Positions 24,499-36,400 of a stretch of 64,000 nucleotides of DNA are shown here, piece after piece (within the stretch, counting starts at the first letter, position 1; each line of letters starts with the position of its first letter). The position numbers and the translations under genes are program-made. The DNA is from Pisaster brevispinus. Its lineage: Eukaryota > Echinodermata > Asteroidea > Forcipulatida > Asteriidae. The notes beneath the pieces were generated by a model that was not told the origin of the DNA, did not search any database, and saw only the letters and a program-made list of their open reading frames with translations. The stretch covers positions 2,782,541-2,846,540 of the forward strand of contig JAMKCF010000022.1 in assembly GCA_023634235.1 (NCBI GenBank). The letters are read 5' to 3'.

Positions 24499-27400
24499 TT
24501 TGCATTTGGGGCAGACGAAACCGCTCATGTTTTCAACAACTCCCAGGATGGGCAGGTTGACCTTCTTGCAAAATGTAATTTCCTTACGAACATCCATCAA
24601 AGAGATTTCCTACAGTTCCAAAGAAATGCGGAAACAATGAGAAATAGTATTTATAACTGTACCTCATACATATTCATGACCCAGGGTCGAATTCTCACTG
24701 AGCTATTCAACATCACGTGCCAGATGCTATCTTTGCTGTTTATCAAGCGCGTACGCCAGTATTTACGCACACGGTAAATATGCATGACAAGTAGACTGAC
24801 GCCCGGGCAGCCTGGGTGTCAGTCTACTTGTCATGCACTTTACAATCGTGGAACTGTTCGCCAGGTGTCGTATGCATGCGCGAACACCACCCTAGCGGCA
24901 TCCAACACAAGAAAAGATGGCGGCACACGTATATGTAAATCTACGTTTTCCGGGCTGAATGCCGCGAAATTCCAGGTCTGATATTCGTATATAACAACAT
25001 TCCCAAAGTTAATTGTCCCAGTATCTCCATTGTTGAAACAGCTTGGATAGCTAATAGTTTGCAGTTATCATGTAGAGCTGAATCACACCAATACGGCATC
25101 TCAATCTATTTTTGAGACAGTTATGCGGAGCTACATGTGTGTGTTTGAAAATTAGACCCATTTACATAGCACCTTGAAATTGGTTTAAAAGGTGATACTA
25201 TGCAATCTGCAGCCAACCGTGCCAGAAACACTGAGGCAACCCCACCTCTTTTACCACAACTTATAGAGAGAGTTTTTTATGTACATAATGTTGCTACAAA
25301 CCTCAACATGAAAAGTTTGGAATCTTACTAACCATACTTTTCTCAACCAGATAAGCCTACTTATATTATGTGCCTTACACAACACAAAAAACTTGCAATT
25401 ATCACGTAGAGCTCAATCACACCAATAGGGCATCTCAAACTATTTTTATGACAGTTATGCGGAGCTTTATGTACGTTTGAAAGATTCCAAACTTTTCATG
25501 TTGGGAATATAGATTAGTGAGGTTTGTAGCAACATTATGTACATAAAAAACTCTCTCTCAATACAGCTTTACGTCCTATCCAAAGGACCGATCAATTATG
25601 GTCAAGTGTCATGCTGAAGTGCGACGACCAGGAATTGAACCCACACTCTAACATGGGTGGCTAGTCTCGGGCAAGATCGTTGCGGTCAGAACCATATTTT
25701 CATGCATACAAAGCACTTAGTGTTTAAAGGCGCAGTACCCCCAAATCCACGAAATAAGAGTAAAGAGACAATGTATAAGGCCCACCACCGATGACCGCAC
25801 ACACAGAGGCCCATGTAGCGCTAGTGTATTGCCGTGGTTTGGGTGGCTAGTCTGGGTCATGATGCACCATGCAGCCTTCATTTTATTTTCAAGTAATGGA
25901 ACTTAGTCTTTATAATTTTATGAGCAATATTATTATGCTTCAAGGTTTTAAAAGAATTGCGTTGAAATTGTTCATTACTTTGTAGAATCCGCCAACTTGA
26001 ACCCAAGCCTAGATGAGTCCACCACTCTGTTAAGATTGGTCGGAAAAGCTATGTTACTGCGGCTGAATCAAACACTTAACCAAAGCTCAGGTATGTTTCT
26101 GGTTGCAGATTCCCAGATGTGCCACGTGTCCCTTATAATGTATTGTATATGAAAAATGTAGCTCGGCATAATTTTTATGACGGCTCCGAGACAGCTTGCC
26201 CCTTCCTAGCAGGATCTACAGAAGTTGAACCTGAAGTGCTTAAATAATCGTCAAACATGGGCACTAACTATTCAGAAGTGTTTACCTGGGGTGTCGTAAC
26301 AAGCACAGCCCCGTCTACATTAGTACAGCTGAGATACTGTACAATAGACAGGTGTTCATCAGATGTCCCAGGTGGGGTGTCTACTATAAGATAATCAGTA
26401 TCGCCCCAATCCACATCACGCAAGAACTGTTTGATAAGACCTGAAATCAACAACAATAATGCTTATTAATGACGTGTGTACACCTTACTTCTTACTGCAA
26501 TGAAAGATATTGTACAAAAGTTCAACAATTTACACTTCAGGACCAATCTCACAGAGACCCTGAGCACCAAAAGCAAAAAAAAAAAAGCGACTCGCCACCA
26601 TGGGCAGCGGGCCGTATCAGTACCTCTTGTCACTAACCCCTGGTAGGGATGTGCTGAAAAACAACACTGATTGGCTCCCAAACTGACTGCCCTGCCCACA
26701 CACTTTTCAGTGCTTGAGTGGCGCTTACAAGTGGGATGCTTATCAAGCGTGTGTCAAAATTTAAGTATTTTGACGAGGTTGCAAAAAAAAAATGACCAGC
26801 TCAAATGCCATGTGATTTTCACCTGCTTCTGAATGGTTGAACACTATCTAAGCAAATGAACTCATGAAACAATGTTTTCTGCTCTTTTATAGAAACAATT
26901 GGAACACAAATTCAGAAAGGTGTTGAGCACAAAATACTTGTGGATAATAATAATAACAATAACAATAATAATGGAAATTTGTTGTGCGCCATGTCTGTCA
27001 GAAAGACACTCCTGGCGCATAGAAAAAGAGCTCTGCTAATGACGGTACTTTAAGCTAACACTGAACAAGTGAGTTTTCAAGTTGGAGAGAGTGTCTACTA
27101 GTCTGAGGTTCAATGGAAGAGCATTCCAAAGAGATGGTCCAGCATGTGAGAAAGAATGCTCTCCCAAAGTGTGTTTAGAACGAGGGATGTCGTGGAGCAT
27201 GGTGTTTGTAGAGCGAAGCTGTCTTGTAGAAACACTTATCTGTATTGAATCCTGGATGTATCTAGTAGGGATGTTGAGGAGCATGGTGTTTGTAGAGTGA
27301 AGCTGCTTGTAGAAACGCTTAGCTGTATTGAATCCTGGATGTATCTAGTAGGGATGTTGAGGAGCATGGTGTTTGTAAAGTGAAGCTGTCTTGTGGAAAC

Positions 27401-30400
27401 ACTTAGCTGTATTGAATCCTGGATGTATCTAGTAGGGATGTTGAGGAGCATGGTGTTTGTAGAGTGAAGCTGTCTTGTGGAAACACTTAGCTGTATTGAA
27501 TCCTGGATGTATCTAGTAGGGATGTTGAGGAGCATGGTGTTTGTAGAGTGAAGCTGTCTTGTGGAAACACTTAGCTGTATTGAATCTTGGATGTATCTAG
27601 TAGGGATGTTGAGGAGCATGGTGTTTGTAGAGTGAAGCTGTCTTGTGGAAACACTTAGCTGTATTGAATCCTGGATGTATCTAGTAGGGATGTTGAGGAG
27701 CATGGTGTTTGTAGAGTGAAGCTGTCTTGTGGAAACACTTAGCTGTATTGAATCCTGGATGTATCTAGTAGGGATGTTGAGGAGCATGGTGTTTGTAGAG
27801 TGAAGCTGTCTTGTAGAAACACTTAGCTGTATTGAATCCTGGATGTATCTAGTAGGGATGTTGAGGAGCATGGTGTTTGTAGAGTGAAGCTGTCTTGTGG
27901 AAACACTTAGCTGTATTGAATCCTGGATGTATCTAGTAGGGATGTTGAGGAGCATGGTGTTTGTAGAGCGAAGCTGTCTTGTAGAAACACTTAGCTGTAT
28001 TGAATCCTGGATGTATCTAGTAGGGATGTTGAGGAGCATGGTGTTTGTAGAGTGAAGCTGCTTGTAGAAACACTTAGCTGTATTGAATCCTGGATGTATC
28101 TAGTAGGGATGTTGAGGAGCATGGTGTTTGTAGAGCGAAGCTGTCTTGTGGAAACACTTAGCTGTATTGAATCCTGGATGTATCTAGTAGGGATGTTGAG
28201 GAGCATGGTGTTTGTAGAGTGAAGTTGTCTTGTGGAAACACTTAGCTGTATTGAATCCTGGATGTATCTAGTAGGGATGTTGAGGAGCATGGTGTTTGTA
28301 GAGTGAAGCTGTCTTGTGGAAACACTTAGCTGTATTGAATCTTGGATGTATCTAGTAGGGATGTCGTGGAGCATGGTGTTTGTAGAGTGAAGCTGTCTTG
28401 TGGAAACACTTAGCTGTATTGAATCTTGGATGTATCTAGTAGGGATGTTGAGGAGCATGGTGTTTGTAGAGTGAAGCTGCTTGTAGAAACACTTAGCTGT
28501 ATTGAATCCTGGATGTATCTAGTAGGGATGTTGAGGAGCATGGTGTTTGTAGAGCGAAGCTGTCTTGTAGAAACATTTAGCTGTATTGAATCCTGGATGT
28601 ATCTAGTAGGGATGTTGAGGAGCATGGTGTTTGTAGAGCGAAGCTGTCTTGTAGAAACATTTAGCTGTATTAAATCCTGGATGTATCTAGTAGGGATGTT
28701 GAGGAGCATGGTGTTTGTAGAGTGAAGCTGTCTTGTGGAAACACTTAGCTGTATTGAATCCTGGATGTATCTAGTAGGGATGTTGAGGAGCATGGTGTTT
28801 GTAGAGTGAAGCTGTCTTGTGGAAACACTTAGCTGTATTGAATCTTGGATGTATCTAGTAGGGATGTCGTGGAGCATGGTGTTTGTAGAGTGAAGCTGTC
28901 TTGTGGAAACACTTAGCTGTATTGAATCTTGGATGTATCTAGTAGGGATGTTGAGGAGCATGGTGTTTGTAGAGTGAAGCTGCTTGTAGAAACACTTAGC
29001 TGTATTGAATCCTGGATGTATCTAGTAGGGATGTTGAGGAGCATGGTGTTTGTAGAGCGAAGCTGTCTTGTAGAAACATTTAGCTGTATTGAATCCTGGA
29101 TGTATCTAGTAGGGATGTTGAGGAGCATGGTGTTTGTAGAGCGAAGCTGTCTTGTAGAAACATTTAGCTGTATTAAATCCTGGATGTATCTAGTAGGGAT
29201 GTTGAGGAGCATGGTGTTTGTAGAGTGAAGCTGTCTTGTGGAAACACTTAGCTGTATTGAATCCTGGATGTATCTAGTAGGGATGTTGAGGAGCATGGTG
29301 TTTGTAGAGCGAAGCTGTCTTGTGGAAACATTTAGCTGTATTGAATCCTGGATGTATCTAGTAGGGATGTTGAGGAGCATGGTGTTTGTAGAGCGAAGCT
29401 GTCTTGTGGAAACACTTAGCTGTATTGAATCCTGGATGTATCTAGTAGGGATGTTGAGGAGCATGGTGTTTGTAGAGCGAAGCTGTCTTGTGGAAACACT
29501 TAGCTGTATTGAATCCTGGATGTATCTAGTAGGGATGTTGAGGAGCATGGTGTTTGTAGAGTGAAGCTGCTTGTAGAAACACTTAGCTGTATTGAATCCT
29601 GGATGTATCTAGTAGGGATGTTGAGGAGCATGGTGTTTGTAGAGCGAAGCTGTCTTGTGGAAACACTTAGCTGTATTGAATCCTGGATGTATCTAGTAGG
29701 GATGTTGAGGAGCATGGTGTTTGTAGAGCGAAGCTGTCTTGTGGAAACACTTAGCTGTATTGAATCCTGGATGTATCTAGTAGGGATGTTGAGGAGCATG
29801 GTGTTTGTAGAGTGAAGCTGTCTTGTGGAAACACTTAGCTGTATTGAATCCTGGATGTATCTAGTAGGGATGTTGAGGAGCATGGTGTTTGTAGAGCGAA
29901 GCTGCTTGTAGAAACGCTTAGCTGTATTGAATCCTGGATGTATCTAGTAGGGATGTTGAGGAGCATGGTGTTTGTAGAGTGAAGCTGTCTTGTGGAAACA
30001 CTTAGCTGTATTGAATCCTGGATGTATCTAGGAGATGTACCATGTATTGAATGATTGATGAGGAGTAGAACCTTGAAATGGATGCATTCACGTAGCGGGA
30101 GCCAATGAAGAGCTGGTCAGATTGGAGAGATGTGTGACATGCGTCTAGTAAAGTGTGACCAGTCTGGCAGCTGAGTTTTGCAGTAGTTGAAGGCGATTTA
30201 TATGGTTGTCAGGAAGCAAAAAGCAATAGACGTTTTTTGCATGGCATACCAACAGAGTCTTTTTACTTTTAGGGTGAACAATGAAAGATTGACAAGAACA
30301 GGATTTGAACCTGCGACCTCTGGGTTAATGTTTTGGCGCTCTACCAACTGAGGAGTTGGTGGTCTCTCTAATTTGTCAATATCTCAATGCCGTACAACCA

Positions 30401-33400
30401 AGGATTAAACACTAAGTTTACGATACAACCTGGGAAGCGGCAGTAAAGGGATCACTTAAAGGGGATGTGACTTTTTATTTCAGACTCTCTTTGGTAAGAG
30501 TTTAGCTAAGCGGTTTTCTTGTCTGTTGATTTTTTCTCTATAAGGTACACCTCTCCAAGAAAAAGTTACACCTCTGTTTCTACTTTTTTATACCCAGAAA
30601 CCTTGCATTTGGGGAGTCAACAGGTAAGCATGTAAATGCTGCATTGCCTACAAATCACACTACACTGTATAAAACACAAGGACATTGACTCCCGAAATGG
30701 CACAACCAAGATTATTGTGATGATGACATCTGGGCCTTATTTCATGGCTCTGCTTACCATGGAATTCTGCGCTTACGGCCCATAGAATTGTGTGATTTAC
30801 GGGCATTGTTAGCACAGAATTTTGCAGTTAGCAGAGCCATGAAATTTGGCCACGGTGAATTGGGTCAACAGTGCAATGTTAAGATTCGTAGTAAGATTAA
30901 TATCAGCTAAAAAACTCTACCGTTTTTCTTTGGGCCCCTCCATATAACTGCATCATCTGGACTGCTCAGGAGGAACCCAACCGACATCACGCTCAGGTTA
31001 TCTTCAACATACTGTAAAATAAAACAATGGAGGACAATAAAAAAATTAAGGCCATAAGTGTACAAGGTTTGTCTGATATGCGGTAACACCATGTGACAGT
31101 ATCTACTTTGCCGTGTAGACTGTTCTTGTAAGAACTGTCTGGCTACAATCGAGGGACTTCTACTTGCGCTTAGTGGATCTAGGGGACTTCTTGTGTTATC
31201 TTCACTGCCACTAAGTGAGATATTACTGGTTAGTACAGATCAATCTAGACAGCTGAGTAGATACTGCCAAGCGGTGTTACCGCAAACCCAATATACATTG
31301 ATACCTCACCATATGATGCCTCAGAGACCTAATACATAGTAATACAGTAGCTACATGTACACAGCCTAAATGCACTTTGTTGGACTTTGTTATTGCCAAA
31401 ATGAGTTAAACTGCACACATAACACACAACACTTTGGGCAATGTTTAAAATTTTTCTATCTATGGAAACTGGCTGATCTGCCCCACTTTTATGGTGCAGA
31501 ATTCTGCGGTTACAGCGCCCTGTAGATTCTGTGTAAATCTGCAGACAGTAAGCACTAAATTCTTGGGTACACAGTCCCATGAAATTGGGCAGTGTAAAAT
31601 GACCTATCAGGTTTTACTCACCACAGGTGACCATCCCGATCCACTCTGGTGAACTTGCTCTCCTTCTAGACCCATTACCCTTGGGATTGATGGTCCACAA
31701 ATATCAATGTCTAATACTGCCACCTGTCAAAACAAAAAAACAGTAATGTTTGTTAACCCAATGCCCTTGTCATACAAGCTGCTAAATTCCTCTTGGTTGA
31801 GCCTAAATCATAATAATAATAATCGATTCTTATGTAGCGCTTTATCACAGCCCGAAGGCCGTATCAAAGCGCTTCTGACATTATTACCCCTGGTCACTGG
31901 GCCATATATTTCATTCCTTAAACCATCTCAGCTCCCTGGGGAGTATACAGCCGGTGCTGCGAGTTTACCGCGCTCCAAGCTAATCATTCACATAAACCAT
32001 CTCCGCCCTCACAGGTACCCATTTTACCCCTGGGTGGAGAAAAGCAATTATGGATGAGTGTCTTGCTCAAGGACACAAGTGTCACGACCAGGATTCGAAC
32101 CCACATACCGATGACTTAAGCACCAGAACTTGAGTCTGATGCTCTTATCCGCTCGGCCACGACACCCCACAAATCATCTAGGTCCTGGGGCGACAGAGCT
32201 TTCTCTGTCGCAGCTCCCCGGTTATGGAATGCACTTCCCTATCATATTCGTACTTCTCCATCACTTGAGACATTCAAAACAGGTCAAAAACACATCTCAT
32301 GCAAAGCGCTTATGGTCAGGATCATGTGTAAATGCTTATTCTGTTTTCCATTGGTAAATCATACAATTGCATCTTGTTTGCTACTATGTACATGTAGGTT
32401 GCTTTTGTTTTTATGATCATGTTTGCTCTGTATGCGCCATGAGCGTTTTTTTTGCGGATTTGTGCGCATTATAAATGTTCTGTGTTAGTGTTATTATTAT
32501 TATTATGACAGTCCCCGACATGACCAGGATAACATGTACAGCAGTTGCGTCTTCATTTGCAGAGCAGAGTAAATCATCTCACATCATTCCTGATGGTGAA
32601 TGAGGGACCTCTTTTTGCTCTCCCATTGTTCGAATCTTGGCAGTCCTTTATTTGTTTACCACTTAGCACCGGGAATTCCTATATTTTCCCAAGCTCATCT
32701 GCGGGATTAGTTTTCAGAATTTTGTTGTTGTAGAGAATATCTTTGTCAGATTGAAACCACTGCCTAAATAAGTAAAGATAACAAACGTTCTCATAAAATG
32801 TTTAAAAAATTTTATTCCTCTTTTGAGAAAATGTGGCTTTTAATCACCATGAATCAGTCAAAACTTGGCCGTACGCCACGGCCGAGATAAGTCGCAGACT
32901 AACCTCCCATGCTATATACAATGGCGGCAGCCTAACGCTCTCTTAATCCTTGTTTGTCCAACAAAAGGAAGGAGGTCTGGAATAAGCCCCCGAAAAAGAG
33001 AAATTTGGAGCATGAATTTCAACGACACCTTATGCCTCATTGTTACAAGGCAAAAGCGGCGTAAAACGATGAGTGCAAGCACTGCGCAAACTATTCAATG
33101 GAATGTCCAGGCAGGTTTCGTTGTCTGCCGGGAACATCTCATTTTTTAAAAATGAACATTTTTTTTAAATGTGTCTATAAAACTTCCCTTTGCGTAGTCA
33201 TAAAAAAAATTCTTGTATACACGTTTTACGGCAATAAATGGTTAAAATACCCAAAACATTTTGACCTCAAAGGCAACAAGTAGCGGGTACAACAAACTTA
33301 ACATTACACACCTGTGTTTCTTCATTTCTTGCCAATCCTCTGGCCAGATGGGCTGTGAAGGTGCTCTTGCCAACCCCTCCTTTCCCCGACAGCACCAGAA

Positions 33401-36400
33401 TCTTGTGCTTCACAGAAGACATACGCTCTTGGATTTCTTCAATTGCTGTAGAAAATTGTTAAAAACAATATTAACAACTTTAATCGAACTACCCACATGG
33501 GTTCTCCTTGGGTAAAAATACCAATGATTACTAACACTCCTTCAACCACAAACAGGGCCCAATTTCATAAAACCTGTAGGCACAAAAACTTGCACATAAA
33601 AATATAGCTTAGCAGAATTAGGTTACCAGCCAACATTCCATCAAGATTACATTGTTGCCACTGGTCCCCCGCTCATTTCTTGCTAAGTAAAGAAATTTGA
33701 CGAGCAGAATGTTCTGCTTAACAGCTTTATGAAGTTTATAAGATATTTTTGAGAGACTTTTTTGGAATTGATGGCAGAGCAGCAACGTAGCTTTCGATGT
33801 CATCACGACACCTTCATTCCGCATTATTCCGTCATGCGACTGCCTTTCAAAAATTACATGATAGCAGATCATCATAGACGGCAGGCAGGTCGTATCTGGT
33901 ATCGCTGTTGAGGGATGGTTTTTTGTGTCTCGAATTCAACAGCTTCATGGGCTCACCAGTCTCTCCAATTGTTGCCAACCTGTACATGGAAACTTTTGAA
34001 GACAATGCTATACCTACAGCTCCACACCCACCGTCATTGTGGCTCATGTGGTTTGATGATACTTTCATCCGAACACAAGAATATCACAATGAGCTCACCG
34101 CACACATCAATAGTATAGACCCCATTATCAAGTCCTCCACTGAACCTGAACCAGATGGCAAACGTCCATTCTTAGACACCTGCAACCACGCCAACGATAA
34201 TGGTAGCACCAAAAATGCTACATACTAGAAACCTAATACCGATCAATACTTAAGCTTTGATTCTAACCACCACCTCAAGCGAATTTTCTAGCATCACAAC
34301 TGGAAAAACAGCGTGTATTGATTATTGCGTCACCAGATCTCACTTTCGCGTGAAGTATGAACCGGGCTTTACCCTACATTAAGGGGGCTGTCCGAAACAC
34401 ATGATCACTGTGTCAGAACGTACCAAAAACCGATTGACACCATCAGATCATTGTTGATGAATAAGACTCCTCACCACAACAAATGCAGCGTTTTCTGCAA
34501 TATCAATTATCCTGATATGTGGGCGAGACAAGCAGATCGCTGGGAACCAGGCTCATAGAACATTCCAACCTGATGCTAGCCCCTCTAATAGTGGTCACAT
34601 CAAAGACCACTAGCACTCCATCAGCTTAGACAACGTCCAAGTTATAACCAGCCTGGAGGATTAGTTCTATACGAGGAAGAGTCGCGAAGCCAGTGAAATT
34701 AGGAAACCAAAAACCATCCCTCAACAGAGACACCAGAGCCCAATTTCATGGCTCTGCTTACCGCCGAGTTCTGCGCTTACGGTTACCATTCTCCGCTTAT
34801 TTTGCAAGCGCAGAATTTCTGAGCTAGCCGTGTAGGCAAAAAGTGCCTAATAACATGGAGTACGCACGCGCACAAGCAAAAATTCCCTGCTATCCCATGA
34901 AATATGCTTGACGTAAGCGCGAAATTCCCTGCTTCCGTAAGCGCCGATTCTTTACTTACCGTAAGCAGAGCCATGAAATTAGGCCCAGATCCGTCCTGCC
35001 TGCCACCATTGATGATGCTAGCATGTGACCGCGATCACATGACCAGGGTTGAAATCACTTTGCTGAATGACATCGAAAGCTAAATCGCTACACTACCATC
35101 AATTCCAAAAAGGGTAACTGAAATTCTCTTATCAACATGATGTTTTGCGATGTTATTCGACTGCTAGGTCAGTTTATTTTTTCTTCCAGGCCTGGTTTGT
35201 TTAATATATGGGATGAAATACGTAGATTGCTGCTAAAATTAAAAGTATTCAACGTGCAAATTATGATCTAACTTTCCCACTAGGTTTACCTGGGTCGGGT
35301 GCTTTGGGTAGCCCACTTGCACATATGTCCTGGTTTGGACAGCCCTGACATGCTGACTGCTTGCCGGCTAATTCACTCTGTGTTCCTGGACATTCTACAA
35401 AACAGAAGAAGGAAATAGCTTGTTAATTGATGATAACAGCATTTTGTACAGCTTTTTCTTCTTTTTTGGTTTGAATTGCATAACAAAAACCATAATGAAA
35501 CATGGCTGATACTTGTTTTCAACCCCATTATAGTGCCAGTACCCTGGCCTTCCTGAAATCCTTGGCGTGTGTGTCATTAATATAGAACACAATTCTTGTG
35601 TGCCACATCTTTAAGTAAGTAAAGTGCATTTTTTTGTGATAATCCAATTATTGTAGATAATTGATACCCTGCTAAACTTACTACCAATATTGTGGGCATG
35701 TACATTATGGAGTCAGTACAAAAAGTTACTACAGAGAAGTCAATTTAGAAAAATTTCTGTATCAATCACACTGCCACTTTTGCACTCGTTGTTACCAAAC
35801 CAAAGTCAAAAGCAATTTCTGATTTGATGGAAAGATACTATTTCGATTTCAAAATGAATGAAAAAGTGACAGTCGGATCTGGAAGTTTTACTTCCAGTCT
35901 TGGAATTCCTGGCATAAAGGATATGTGAGCAAAGCTTCAGCTTCCTCCGTCAGTTATAAATGTGACGGATCAGAACAACCCCCTTACTTATTTTTCATTA
36001 ATAGTTCCACTCCCTACACCCATCCGCTGACCACCATTGTTACATGTACTTACCACTTTCTTTGTAATGCTAATTTAACAACCAAATCGTAGCGCCCTCA
36101 CAGCCACGTACCGTACATTCACAGAGGACTCAACCTTCAGTAAACATGTCCTTTATTCCTCTCCATGTTGCAGGTAATTACATCTTTATTATTTTCCTTG
36201 TATACCAACCAGTGCATACAACACTAATATGGAACATTTATCATTATCTTTAAATCAAGTATCTTGTAGCTTTCTTTTTATAAAACGTGTATTTTAGATT
36301 GATTTTCAAGTTAAGTTGCGGCCCAAAAATGTTGGCCCGATACATAGCTAATGGCGAGAAACGCCAAACGATTTAAATATTGTTTTGCCTTAAAATGTAT

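Noticed and set aside
27236..29883. Long open frames of 127-267 codons with repeated [15 protein letters not shown] units, and plus-strand frames with [14 protein letters not shown]
   Set aside because: They are the minisatellite read in frame; 84 is divisible by three, so frames stay open by chance. Frame breaks at every 83-bp unit and LINE flanks argue against a repeat protein gene.
27196..30031. CRISPR-like regular repeats
   Set aside because: Units are directly adjacent with no unique spacers, and the genome is eukaryotic.
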